A stretch of DNA of 64,000 nucleotides from positions 122,857 through 186,856 of the forward strand of contig NZ_JACXIZ010000017.1 in assembly GCF_014705605.1 (NCBI RefSeq), given 5' to 3'. Under the pieces are notes generated by a model. The model was given only the letters and a program-made list of their open reading frames with translations, made no database searches and was not told the origin of the DNA. Positions 35,906 through 43,621 of this stretch are shown piece by piece (within the stretch, counting starts at the first letter, position 1; the number at the start of each line of letters is the position of its first letter). The stretch is from Paenibacillus sabuli (GTDB lineage Bacteria > Bacillota > Bacilli > Paenibacillales > Paenibacillaceae). The position numbers and the translations under genes were made by a program.

Positions 35906-35948
35906 AAGGACCTTTCCAGCGTACGAAACGCGGAACAGGTTCTTTTTT
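35906..35948 (+). terminator. Probable terminator of the DAHP synthase gene
   Basis: An imperfect stem (AAAGGACCTTTCC with GGAACAGGTTCTT, extended by AGCGT/ACGC) is followed by TTTTTT. Confidence 0.6.
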
Positions 35949-36059
35949 CATAGAACGACCCCAATGTCTCGTTTTTGAAGTGAAAACGCTTATCCAAATG
36001 CATGTGTCGAAAGGTGTCAATATACGGATTTAAATATTGTGTGAACTTATCGTCAAAAG

Positions 36060-36098
36060 TGTCAGAATACCTTACACCCCCTTAAAAAATACCTTACA
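36060..36098 (+). promoter_or_regulatory. GlnR/TnrA-type operator(s) upstream of glnA
   Basis: TGTCAGAATACCTTACA at 36060-36076 fits the GlnR/TnrA consensus TGTNA-N7-TNACA at every fixed position. A second, weaker copy ending in the same AATACCTTACA lies exactly 22 bp downstream (36082-36098), two helical turns away and next to the -35 element. Confidence 0.65.
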
Positions 36099-36104
36099 TA
36101 GCTA

Positions 36105-36133
36105 TTGACGGTGATTAGAGGCCGTTTTATAAT
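36105..36133 (+). promoter_or_regulatory. Sigma-A promoter of glnA
   Basis: TTGACG and TATAAT are separated by 17 bp, about 80 nt before the glnA start codon. Confidence 0.85.
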
Positions 36134-36211
36134 AGCGAAAGAGTTTAACGCAAAAATTGAACGATTGCAGTTCAAAACCATGCTAATGTTCGGGAATGGA
36201 GGAAATTGTAG

Positions 36212-37636
36212 ATGTCTGTACAAAAAGTGTTGGACACGATCAACGAAAATAACATTCAGTTCGTCGATTTCCGCTTTGTGGATCTTTCCGGCCGCGCGCA
36301 CCATATCACGCTGCCTGCCACCGAGGTGGAAGCCGAAACTTTTGAAAACGGGGTGGCCTTCGACGGCTCCTCGATCCCCGGTTTCCGCGGGATCGAAGAA
36401 TCCGATATGGTCATGATGCCGGACACCGAGACAGCCTATATCGATCCGTTCACGGATCACCCGACGCTCAATATCATGTGCAACATTTTTACGCCGGATG
36501 GCGACCGTTATGATCGCGATCCGCGTAGCATCGCGCAAAAAGCGGAAGAATATCTGAAAAAAAGCGGTGTCGGAACTGCCGCATTTTTCGCGCCGGAATC
36601 CGAGTTTTTCGTATTCGACGACGTTCGCTACGAGAGCGGCATGAATACTTCGTCCTACAAAGTCGATTCCGAAGAAGCGGTATGGAACACGAACACCAAG
36701 GAAGAGGGCGGCAACCTCGGCTTCAAGGTAGGCGTCAAAGGCGGCTACGTGCCGGTGGCGCCGGTCGACAAGCAACAGGACATCCGCAGCGAAATGGTCC
36801 GTCTGATGCAAGAATCGGGCCTGCGCGTCGAGCGTCATCACCATGAGGTGGCGACAGCCGGCCAGGCGGAGATCAACTTCCGCTTCGACACGTTGACGAA
36901 GACGGCCGACAACCTGCTCAAGTACAAGTACATTGTACACAATGTAGCGCAGCAATACGGCAAGTCCGCTACGTTCATGCCGAAGCCGCTCTTTGGAGAC
37001 AACGGCAGCGGGATGCACGTTCACCAATCGATCTTCAACGGTGATTCGCCGCTGTTCTACGAAAAAGGCGCTTATGCAAACCTGAGCGAAATGGCGCTGC
37101 ATTATATCGGCGGCATCCTGTTCCACGCGCCTGCCCTGATCGCGCTCACGAATCCGAGCACGAACTCGTTCAAGCGCCTGGTGCCTGGCTACGAAGCGCC
37201 GGTTAACCTGGTCTTCTCCAAAGGCAACCGCTCCGCAGCTGTCCGTATTCCGGTCGCGGCGGTCACGCCGAAGGGCTGCCGCATCGAGTTCCGTACACCG
37301 GACTCCACGGCCAACCCGTATCTGGCGTTCGCAGCAATGCTACTGGCCGGACTCGACGGCATCCAGAAAAAAATCGATCCGCGCGAGCTTGGCTACGGCC
37401 CGTACGACAAGAACATTTACGAGCTGTCCGACGCGGAAAAGAGCGAAATTCGCAGCGTCCCGTCCTCGCTGGACGAAGCGCTTGACGCGCTCGAAGCCGA
37501 TTCGGAATTCCTGACGGAAGGCGGCGTATTCTCCGCGGACTTCGTTGCGAACTACGTTTCCTTCAAGCGTCAAGAAACAAAGGACATTGCCATTCGTACG
37601 CACCCTCACGAATTCAGCCTTTACTTCGATTGCTAA
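36212..37636 (+). CDS. glnA: Glutamine synthetase, type I, beta-like
   Basis: Glutamine synthetase makes glutamine from glutamate, ammonia and ATP. At 474 residues it is longer than the usual 444-residue Bacillus enzyme (GSI-alpha). It has the insert typical of the GSI-beta type (VDSEEAVWNTNTKEEGG before GGYVPVAPVD). Active-site motifs FDGSSIPGF, ESEFFVFDD, NGSGMHVHQS and NPSTNSFKRLVPGYEAP are present. Tyr403 in NIYELSDAE occupies the place of the adenylylated Tyr of enteric enzymes; whether an adenylyltransferase exists here is unknown. AATGGAGGAAA precedes the ATG. A stem-loop follows and GlnR/TnrA-type sites precede it; no glnR gene is adjacent. Confidence 0.94.
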   Translation: MSVQKVLDTINENNIQFVDFRFVDLSGRAHHITLPATEVEAETFENGVAFDGSSIPGFRGIEESDMVMMPDTETAYIDPFTDHPTLNIMCNIFTPDGDRYDRDPRSIAQKAEEYLKKSGVGTAAFFAPESEFFVFDDVRYESGMNTSSYKVDSEEAVWNTNTKEEGGNLGFKVGVKGGYVPVAPVDKQQDIRSEMVRLMQESGLRVERHHHEVATAGQAEINFRFDTLTKTADNLLKYKYIVHNVAQQYGKSATFMPKPLFGDNGSGMHVHQSIFNGDSPLFYEKGAYANLSEMALHYIGGILFHAPALIALTNPSTNSFKRLVPGYEAPVNLVFSKGNRSAAVRIPVAAVTPKGCRIEFRTPDSTANPYLAFAAMLLAGLDGIQKKIDPRELGYGPYDKNIYELSDAEKSEIRSVPSSLDEALDALEADSEFLTEGGVFSADFVANYVSFKRQETKDIAIRTHPHEFSLYFDC

Positions 37637-37654
37637 TTCGCGTTCGCGATTGCA

Positions 37655-37681
37655 GCAGGGCCTCCCAGCGGGAGGCCCTGC
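37655..37681 (+). terminator. Stem-loop terminator of glnA
   Basis: GCAGGGCCTCCC pairs with GGGAGGCCCTGC around AGC. The following TTGCAT is a poor T tract. Confidence 0.6.
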
Positions 37682-37711
37682 TTGCATGATCCGGCCTTGC
37701 GCCGCTTTTAC

Positions 37712-37740
37712 TTGAAGGTTCCCGGCAAACTTGCTATCAT
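37712..37740 (+). promoter_or_regulatory. Sigma-A promoter of serC
   Basis: TTGAAG and TATCAT are separated by 17 bp, about 45 nt before the serC start. Confidence 0.65.
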
Positions 37741-37784
37741 AATCAATAGTAGAAATAGACGAAATAAGGACAGAGGTGGATCGG

Positions 37785-38876
37785 TTGAGCAATCGGGCGT
37801 ACAATTTTAATGCCGGGCCGGCGGCGCTGCCGCTTGAGGTGCTGGAGCAGGCCCAGCAGCAATTTGTCGATTTTAACGGAGCGGGCATGTCGATTATGGA
37901 AATGTCCCATCGCAGCAAGCCGTATGAGCAGGTCAACGATCAGGCGCAGGCGCTGATGCGCAAGCTGTACGGCATTCCCGACGATTACGAGGTGATGTTT
38001 CTTCAAGGCGGCGCGAGCACACAGTTCGCCATGCTGCCGATGAACCTCCTGGTGCCGGATCGCCCGGCTGCTTATGTGCTGACCGGCTCCTGGGCCCAAA
38101 AGGCCGTCAAGGAGGCGCAACTGCTCGGCGAGACAGTCCTGGCCGGCAGCTCGGAAGCGGACAAGTTCAACCGGATTCCGAAAGGCGCCGAAATCAACGT
38201 GCCTGCGAATGCCGCTTATCTGCACGTGACCTCGAACGAAACGATTGAGGGCACGCAATACATGGACTATCCGGAGGTGCCTGCGGATGTGCCGCTGATC
38301 GCGGATATGTCCAGCGATATCATGTCGCGTCCGGTCGATATTTCCAAGTTTGGCGTTATCTATGCGGGAGCGCAAAAAAATCTCGGACCGTCCGGCGTGA
38401 CAATCGTCATCATGCGCCGCGACTTGCTGGAGCGCTGCCCGAAGCAGGTGCCGACGATGCTGCGCTATGACACCCATGCCAAAAACGGTTCGCTCTACAA
38501 TACGCCCCCTTCATTTTCGGTCTATATGGTGCAGCTTGTGCTGCAATGGATCGAGGCGCGGGGCGGCGTCGAGGCGATCGCGCGAATCAATCGCGACAAA
38601 ACCAAACTGATCTACGACGCCATTGACGGCAGCGGCGGTTTTTATCGCGGGTTCGCTTCTCCGGAGAGCCGCTCGCAGATGAACATCACCTTCCGCATGC
38701 AGGACGAGGCGCTGGAGAAGCAATTCATAGCCGAGTCCGAAGCGCAGGGCTTCGTCGGGCTCAAAGGCCATCGCAGCGTCGGCGGGCTCCGGGCATCGAC
38801 CTACAATGCGGTGCCGCACGAGAGCTGCAGCGCGTTGGCCGCATTCATGCTTGATTTTCAGCGTCGTCACGGCTGA
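37785..38876 (+). CDS. serC: Phosphoserine aminotransferase
   Basis: SerC converts 3-phosphohydroxypyruvate to phosphoserine in serine synthesis and uses PLP. The 363-residue protein opens with NFNAGPAALPLEVL and has FLQGGASTQFAM, HVTSNETIEGTQY, ADMSSDIMSRP and the PLP lysine in YAGAQKNLGPSG. The TTG at 37785 is preferred because AGAGGTGG lies just before it; a GTG at 37776 would sit inside that site. It is a single-gene unit with its own promoter and terminator. Confidence 0.94.
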   Translation: MSNRAYNFNAGPAALPLEVLEQAQQQFVDFNGAGMSIMEMSHRSKPYEQVNDQAQALMRKLYGIPDDYEVMFLQGGASTQFAMLPMNLLVPDRPAAYVLTGSWAQKAVKEAQLLGETVLAGSSEADKFNRIPKGAEINVPANAAYLHVTSNETIEGTQYMDYPEVPADVPLIADMSSDIMSRPVDISKFGVIYAGAQKNLGPSGVTIVIMRRDLLERCPKQVPTMLRYDTHAKNGSLYNTPPSFSVYMVQLVLQWIEARGGVEAIARINRDKTKLIYDAIDGSGGFYRGFASPESRSQMNITFRMQDEALEKQFIAESEAQGFVGLKGHRSVGGLRASTYNAVPHESCSALAAFMLDFQRRHG

Positions 38877-38890
38877 TCAGCACCGCAATG

Positions 38891-38927
38891 CAAAACCGCC
38901 TGTTTCCAATGAAAACAGGCGGTTTTG
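38891..38927. terminator. Rho-independent terminator of serC, probably bidirectional
   Basis: CAAAACCGCCTGTTT pairs with AAAACAGGCGGTTTTG. Both sides carry T-rich or A-rich ends, and it lies between the convergent serC and response-regulator genes. Confidence 0.8.
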
Positions 38928-39021
38928 ATGTGAAGAGGCGCATACACGTCGTAAGCGCACGGAGCAAGCAGGAGCGTGCAGGAGCGTGCAGGAGCTGCGA
39001 GCGGCTGGTAGAAGCCGTACG

Positions 39022-39738
39022 CTACTTGGCCAGCGCGCTGTCGGCGCCGGGATCGCTCAGCTTGTAGCCGACATTGCGTACAGTCATGATGTGCTCGGGC
39101 GAACGGGCGCTGGCTTCAATCTTGTCGCGCAGATGCGAAATGTGGACGTCCACGATCCGTGTGTCGCCGAGGAAGTGATAGTCCCATACCCCTTGGAGCA
39201 ATTGCTGGCGGCTCAGCACTTTGCCGCGATGGCGACAGAGGAAGAGCAGCAATTCGAATTCCTTTGGCGTCAATTCGACGGGCCGTCCGTCTACGGTGAC
39301 TTCTCTCTGAGCGGGATGCACCGTCAGTCGACCGAGCTCGTACGGGGCCTCCGCGGAGGCCCCGGGGAGCGACTGGACGCGACGGAGCACAGCCTGTATG
39401 CGTGAGATGAGCTCCTGCGGGCTAAACGGCTTGGTCATGTAATCATCGGCGCCATTGTCCAGACCGGCGATGCGGTCGGTCACATCCTGCAGCGCGGTGA
39501 GCATGACGATCGGCACTGCGTTTTGCTGCCGGCGCAATTCGCGGCACACTTCGATGCCGTCCATCTTGGGCAGCATCAGATCGAGCACGATCAGGTCGGG
39601 ACGGAAGGACTGCAGCATGTCAAATACGGCTTCGCCATCCTGCACACACCGCACTTCGTAACCTGCCAGCTTAAGGTTGAATTCAATGAGCATCGAGATC
39701 GACGGTTCGTCATCGACGACCAGAATTTTTTTCGTCAT
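39022..39738 (-). CDS. PhoB-type response regulator without adjacent kinase
   Basis: The 238-residue protein has a receiver domain (ILVVDDEPSISMLIEFNLKL; Asp in LIVLDLMLPKMDGIE; Lys in DYMTKPFSP) and a winged helix (VELTPKEFELLLFLCRHRGKVLSRQQ, then VRNVGYKL). It resembles the PhoP/PhoB subgroup. AAGGAGA lies about 10 nt before the ATG at 39738. No histidine kinase gene lies next to it: serC is convergent on one side and trmL divergent on the other. Confidence 0.92.
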   Translation of the reverse strand: MTKKILVVDDEPSISMLIEFNLKLAGYEVRCVQDGEAVFDMLQSFRPDLIVLDLMLPKMDGIEVCRELRRQQNAVPIVMLTALQDVTDRIAGLDNGADDYMTKPFSPQELISRIQAVLRRVQSLPGASAEAPYELGRLTVHPAQREVTVDGRPVELTPKEFELLLFLCRHRGKVLSRQQLLQGVWDYHFLGDTRIVDVHISHLRDKIEASARSPEHIMTVRNVGYKLSDPGADSALAK

Positions 39739-39859
39739 GGTCTCGGCTTCTCCTTTGGCCAAATCTTAGTACCCATTATGCCAGCCAACTTTATGCTGCA
39801 GATTAAGCAAACGTAAAACGGGTGTTAATTTGCGCGAAAAAAAGAGGAGGGAATGCACA

Positions 39860-40324
39860 ATGCCTTTCCATATTGTGCTCGTGGAGCCGGAAATCCCGGC
39901 CAACACTGGCAACATTGCCCGCACCTGCGCCGCGACCGGCACGCATTTGCATCTGGTGCGGCCGCTCGGCTTTCGTACCGACGACCGCACGCTCAAGCGC
40001 GCGGGACTGGATTACTGGCACGCGGTCCGCGTCCATTATTACGATAGTTTTGACGAGCTCGCGCAGCGTCACGACGAGGCTCGTTTTTTTATGGCCAGCA
40101 CGCGGGCGCGCACTGTATACAGCGACTTTCAATTTCGCACTGGCGATTTTTTTGTGTTCGGCAAAGAAACGAAGGGCTTGCCTCAGCATATGCTGGACGC
40201 TTATCCGGACACGTGCATGCGCATGCCGATGGGCGAGGAGGTCCGGTCGCTGAATTTGTCGAATTCCGCAGCGATTGTCGTGTATGAGGCGCTTCGGCAA
40301 AATGGCTTCCCGGGTTTGAAATAA
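39860..40324 (+). CDS. trmL: tRNA (cytidine(34)-2'-O)-methyltransferase
   Basis: TrmL methylates the wobble ribose of tRNA-Leu species. The 154-residue SPOUT protein has the three family motifs: EPEIPANTGNIARTC, the FFVFGKETKGLP motif and MGEEVRSLNLSNSAAIVVYEAL, which form the trefoil knot and bind S-adenosylmethionine. AGAGGAGG lies 9 nt before the ATG at 39860. It is a stand-alone gene divergent from the response regulator. Confidence 0.94.
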   Translation: MPFHIVLVEPEIPANTGNIARTCAATGTHLHLVRPLGFRTDDRTLKRAGLDYWHAVRVHYYDSFDELAQRHDEARFFMASTRARTVYSDFQFRTGDFFVFGKETKGLPQHMLDAYPDTCMRMPMGEEVRSLNLSNSAAIVVYEALRQNGFPGLK

Positions 40325-40477
40325 TACGGATGCGCCGTTTCAAATTAAAGTCATATGTGTAATGAGATATACAGTTGCAGCTCTTAGATTGTTGTATTGC
40401 TGCCGACCCCTGTCGCGAACTGTTGCAGCATTACGTTCTCAAAGACTTGCAAAATGAGACACAGGAGGGGAATCACA

Positions 40478-40726
40478 GTGAAACCGGCTGGGGTAGTGCG
40501 AAAGGTTGACCAATTGGGTAGAATTGTATTGCCGAAATCGTTGCGGAAGCGGTATCAGATGAATGAGGGAGACCCTGTAGAAATACTGGTCCAAGGCGAC
40601 CATATTATTTTAGAACGGTATCGCCCGCGCTGCGTTTTTTGCGGCTCGATGGAGGGCGTCAAGGATTTCAAGGATCGTTATCTATGCTCGGCTTGCATAG
40701 CCGAAATGACACAATTGCGCACCTGA
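40478..40726 (+). CDS. AbrB-family transition-state regulator with a zinc-knuckle-like tail
   Basis: The 82-residue protein has the swapped-hairpin AbrB DNA-binding domain (GVVRKVDQLGRIVLPKSLRKR, then DPVEILVQGDHIILERY). Unlike the Bacillus subtilis AbrB tail, residues 53-76 carry two Cys pairs (CVFCGS and CSAC), likely to bind zinc, a form seen in other spore formers. AbrB proteins hold back stationary-phase and sporulation genes during growth. ACAGGAGGGG precedes the GTG start. It is monocistronic with a very strong terminator. Confidence 0.9.
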   Translation: MKPAGVVRKVDQLGRIVLPKSLRKRYQMNEGDPVEILVQGDHIILERYRPRCVFCGSMEGVKDFKDRYLCSACIAEMTQLRT

Positions 40727-40749
40727 CGCACACGCGAACCTAGAACCTG

Positions 40750-40796
40750 AACGGCAAATGAACCGGCTGCTCGTCGCCGGTTCATTTGCCGTTTTT
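40750..40796 (+). terminator. Rho-independent terminator of the abrB-like gene
   Basis: AACGGCAAATGAACCGGC pairs perfectly over 18 bp with its complement, followed by TTTTTG. Confidence 0.9.
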
Positions 40797-40922
40797 GATG
40801 TTGGCGGACATTTTAGTCCGTTAACAGAGGTCCGCCGTTGATCGTCGCTGACCGTTAGGACGGCTACGCGGCAATAGAGGGAGCCCCGGGCCCGAGCGTC
40901 CTTATGCTTTCAACGGGCTTTT

Positions 40923-41167
40923 GCCAAAACGAATGTGGCCCAAAGCCTGCCGCGCCGTTTCGCCTTGAATATATAGAATTTATAATTTTCACTCATATAA
41001 AAGGTCTTTATATTCTCGGAACGAAACTTGCGACGCCGCCAAAGGGCAGCGGCGCCGTTTCGCCTTGAAATCGAGCAAGTCATGCATTTCATCTGCAAGA
41101 CTGGCTGCTCCATTTCGCGGAACGAAACTGACTCGACCGTGAAAGACGGTCGAGTCAGTTTTGCCTT
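40923..41167. ncRNA. Alternating array of related hairpins, possible structured RNA
   Basis: Three hairpin modules (40923-40966, 41017-41066, 41118-41167) share the flanks CGGAACGAAAC and GTTTCGCCTTG (GTTTTGCCTTG in the last) around different but self-complementary stems. The 50-nt spacers between them are themselves inverted repeats: GAATATA/TATATTC at 40967-41016 and GAAAT-GAGCA/TGCTC-ATTTC at 41067-41117. The third module has only one conserved flank and a poorer stem. The strand is unresolved: in minus-strand orientation it follows the 34-residue peptide gene. Minus-strand ORFs through it have no ribosome binding site. I recognise no known RNA family. Confidence 0.5.
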
Positions 41168-41178
41168 GCATCTGGCGG

Positions 41179-41283
41179 CTACAAGCCTTTGGTTTTGTCC
41201 TCGTTATAGGATGAGGTAAACATAGCGGTCAGGAACAACAGCAGCACCACCATGATAATGATGAACGTCAAAGAAATCTCCAT
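41179..41283 (-). CDS. 34-residue single-span membrane peptide
   Basis: The ORF begins MEISLTFIIIMVVLLLFLTA and ends with a short polar tail (TSSYNEDKTKGL). It therefore has one membrane helix (about residues 4-24) and a charged C-terminus. GGAGGTG lies 8 nt before the ATG and a -10 element TATAAT lies at 41317-41322, so expression is likely. A longer upstream frame exists but has no start signal. No family recognised. The hairpin array follows directly downstream. Confidence 0.65.
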   Translation of the reverse strand: MEISLTFIIIMVVLLLFLTAMFTSSYNEDKTKGL

Positions 41284-41316
41284 TTGTGCCCACCTCCGAT
41301 AACTGCCTTTATTATA

Positions 41317-41322
41317 CCCAAT
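41317..41322 (-). promoter_or_regulatory. Promoter -10 element of the 34-residue peptide gene
   Basis: TATAAT lies on the minus strand 34 nt before the ATG. The -35 region (TTTTCT with a 17-bp spacer) is weak. Confidence 0.5.
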
Positions 41323-41501
41323 GCCGACCGAAAAGAAAACGAAAAAAGATGTGAACACATTGTTACAAGCGGAAAAAGGAAAGGGGCGACGAATTTCCCG
41401 GGAAATTGCTGGAATCTGGAGTCGGCCGGGCCATTGCTTGTTGCTCACGACGGCGAATAGGCGTAGTATAATGATAAGAGAATAAGGAGGCGCAAACGGG
41501 G

Positions 41502-42698
41502 ATGGAATTTCGATTTTCGAAGAGTGTGGGAACGCTCACCTCTTCCGCAGTGCGGGATATTTTGAAGCTGACGCAAGGTCAGGAGATTATATCGTTTGCA
41601 GGGGGGCTGCCGGCAGAGGAGCTTTTTCCGCTTGAGGCGGTGCGAGCGGCGGCGGACCGCGTATTTGCTCTGGGGCACAAGACGCTGCAATACGGCGTGA
41701 CGGAGGGCCATGTACCGCTGCGCGAGCAGCTCTGCGTAAGAATGGCCGCCAAATCGATGGATGTCCACCCCGAGCAGATGCTGCTGACGACCGGCTCGCA
41801 GCAAGCGATCGATCTCGTCGCACGCGTGCTGACCGAGCCTGGCGACGTGGTGCTCGTCGAAAGCCCGACGTACCTGGCCAGCCTGCAGGTATTCCGTATG
41901 TACGGGCTGCGTGTCGTATCGGTCGATAGCGACGCGCACGGCATGCTGATCGACGAGGCGGAGCGGCTCATGCAGACGCTCAATCCGCGGCTGGTCTATG
42001 TCGTGCCGACCTTCGGCAATCCGACCGGACGCACATGGAGCACCGAACGAAGAAAAGGGCTGGTGGCGCTCAGCCAACGCTACGGTGTGCCCGTCATCGA
42101 GGACGATCCTTACGGCGATATCCGTTTCGACGAGCAGCTCCAGGTTCCGACCTTAATGTCGATGCAGCCGACGGTGGATGGCGGTGGCGTCATTTATCTG
42201 GGGAGTTTCTCCAAGACGGTCGCGCCGGCCCTGCGGACCGGCTGGGCGATCGCGGACCGCGAGGTTGTGCGCATGATGGCCAAGGCCAAGCAGGCGGCGG
42301 ATTTGCATTCCAGCATGCTCGACCAGCAAACGCTTGATCAATTGCTGCAAGTTTTCCCGCTTGACGATCATATTCGGCACGTGTCGTCGGCATACGCTTC
42401 GCGCATGCAGGCGATGCAGAAGGAGCTCGAATCGCGCGGTCGTGGCGACCTGTCCTGGCAGGAACCGCTCGGCGGCATGTTCCTGTGGCTGGAGCTGCCC
42501 GAAGCGCTTGATGCGCAGACGCTGCTCCGCGCGGCGGTGCTCAAGGGCGTCGCCTTTGTGCCAGGAACCTCGTTTTTTGCCGAAAAGCCAAAGCGCAATA
42601 CCGCTCGCTTGAATTTTACCCATACAGGCGGAGAGCGGATGCGGCAAGGCATTGCGCGCCTGTTCGAGGCCATGGACGAATTTTTGGCGCGTTGTTAA
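41502..42698 (+). CDS. PLP-dependent aminotransferase, fold type I (2-aminoadipate/LysN-like)
   Basis: The 398-residue protein has the features of the subgroup that includes 2-aminoadipate and aromatic aminotransferases: ISFAGGLPAEELFP, LQYGVTEGHVPLRE, TTGSQQAIDL, VPTFGNPTGRTW, EDDPYGDIRF and the PLP lysine in LGSFSKTVAPALRTGW. There is no GntR DNA-binding domain, so it is not a MocR regulator. AAGGAGG lies about 12 nt before the ATG. The substrate cannot be told from sequence. Its 3' end overlaps that of the convergent DUF2161 gene by 4 nt. Confidence 0.9.
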   Translation: MEFRFSKSVGTLTSSAVRDILKLTQGQEIISFAGGLPAEELFPLEAVRAAADRVFALGHKTLQYGVTEGHVPLREQLCVRMAAKSMDVHPEQMLLTTGSQQAIDLVARVLTEPGDVVLVESPTYLASLQVFRMYGLRVVSVDSDAHGMLIDEAERLMQTLNPRLVYVVPTFGNPTGRTWSTERRKGLVALSQRYGVPVIEDDPYGDIRFDEQLQVPTLMSMQPTVDGGGVIYLGSFSKTVAPALRTGWAIADREVVRMMAKAKQAADLHSSMLDQQTLDQLLQVFPLDDHIRHVSSAYASRMQAMQKELESRGRGDLSWQEPLGGMFLWLELPEALDAQTLLRAAVLKGVAFVPGTSFFAEKPKRNTARLNFTHTGGERMRQGIARLFEAMDEFLARC

Positions 42699-43423
42699 AT
42701 TCGTTCATGCTCCTGTGGCTTCGTCTCCATCGCCGCCACGACGGCGGCGTATTCGGCCAACGCGTCCAGGCCGGCCTGGCGCAGGCCGTAGACGCCGCGC
42801 TCGACGCGTTCGAACCAGCCGTAATAGTTGGCCCGCAGCATCGTGCCCGCCTGACGGCAGCCGGTCAGCTCCGCGATGCGGCGCGGCGGCAGCTGTCCGT
42901 GCTGACGGAGCGCTTGCGCGCAGCGCAGCGCCCGCTCGCGGTAGGCGGTGACGAGCTTGCGTCCGGTCGTGCCGCCGACATTGTAGTCGCCGCTGCGTTC
43001 GTTGAATTCTCGCACCATGCGCGCCTGGCGCGCGGGGCGGCCCCGGCGCAGCGGTTGTTCGTTCGGCTCGCACAGAATATCGAGCTGCGGGCGCTTGGTT
43101 TTGAAAAAGGTGACGGTCATCAGGCCCAGTCCGAGTCTGCGGCACAGCTCGCTCAAATCGCCGAAGCGCTGATTGTGCGCGCCGCGCTTCTGACGGTTGC
43201 GTTCGACCGCCAGCATGACGCGTTCGTTGATCCGTTGACGTTCCACGCCCTGCAGCAGCAGCGGCAGTGTGAACGTCTTTTTCATTTCCACGATGAGCAG
43301 CTCTCCGTCCGCAGCGCGCGCGACCAGGTCGCAGCCGTTGACCTCGCCCTTCACCTCGTAGCCCTGCGACTCGTAATAGGCCTTGATCGGGGCGTACAGA
43401 TCGGCCTCCTGCTTTACGGCCAC
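42695..43423 (-). CDS. DUF2161 family protein, restriction-endonuclease-like fold
   Basis: The 242-residue protein has an N-terminal domain with the PD-(D/E)xK-like pattern GCDLVARAADGELLIVEMKK (Asp, then Glu-x-Lys), as in DUF2161 proteins. The C-terminal half is Arg-rich and includes a possible helix-turn-helix (LPPRRIAELTGCRQAGTMLR) near residues 178-200. It may be a nuclease or phosphodiesterase, but activity has not been shown for the family as far as I know. AGGAGGA lies 9 nt before the GTG start. No restriction-modification partner is adjacent. Confidence 0.8.
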   Translation of the reverse strand: MAVKQEADLYAPIKAYYESQGYEVKGEVNGCDLVARAADGELLIVEMKKTFTLPLLLQGVERQRINERVMLAVERNRQKRGAHNQRFGDLSELCRRLGLGLMTVTFFKTKRPQLDILCEPNEQPLRRGRPARQARMVREFNERSGDYNVGGTTGRKLVTAYRERALRCAQALRQHGQLPPRRIAELTGCRQAGTMLRANYYGWFERVERGVYGLRQAGLDALAEYAAVVAAMETKPQEHERI

Positions 43424-43487
43424 TTGCGCATTCCTCCTCTCCTACTGCAGCTTCTTTGTCCCATTATAACGAGAATTAAAATATGGG

Positions 43488-43516
43488 GCAATTTCGTCCG
43501 AGCAAATGCATACGTA
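43488..43516 (+). promoter_or_regulatory. Sigma-E-like promoter of prkA
   Basis: GCAATTT and CATACGTA are separated by 14 bp. This resembles the mother-cell sigma-E pattern (KMATATT, 14-15 bp, CATACAHT) and the site before spoVR. It lies 106 nt before the prkA start. Confidence 0.45.
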
Positions 43517-43621
43517 TGTATTATTCGGTCAACAGGGCAGACGCCTTGGGCAGGCGGCCCGGCGACAGGCTGAAGACAAGCGGCGACAGGGGACAACGGA
43601 TGCGATTGGAGGAGGAACCGG

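Noticed and set aside
40910..41171. Two 60-67-codon minus-strand ORFs through the hairpin array.
   Set aside because: No ribosome binding site, overlap of each other in different frames, and the sequence is dominated by inverted repeats.
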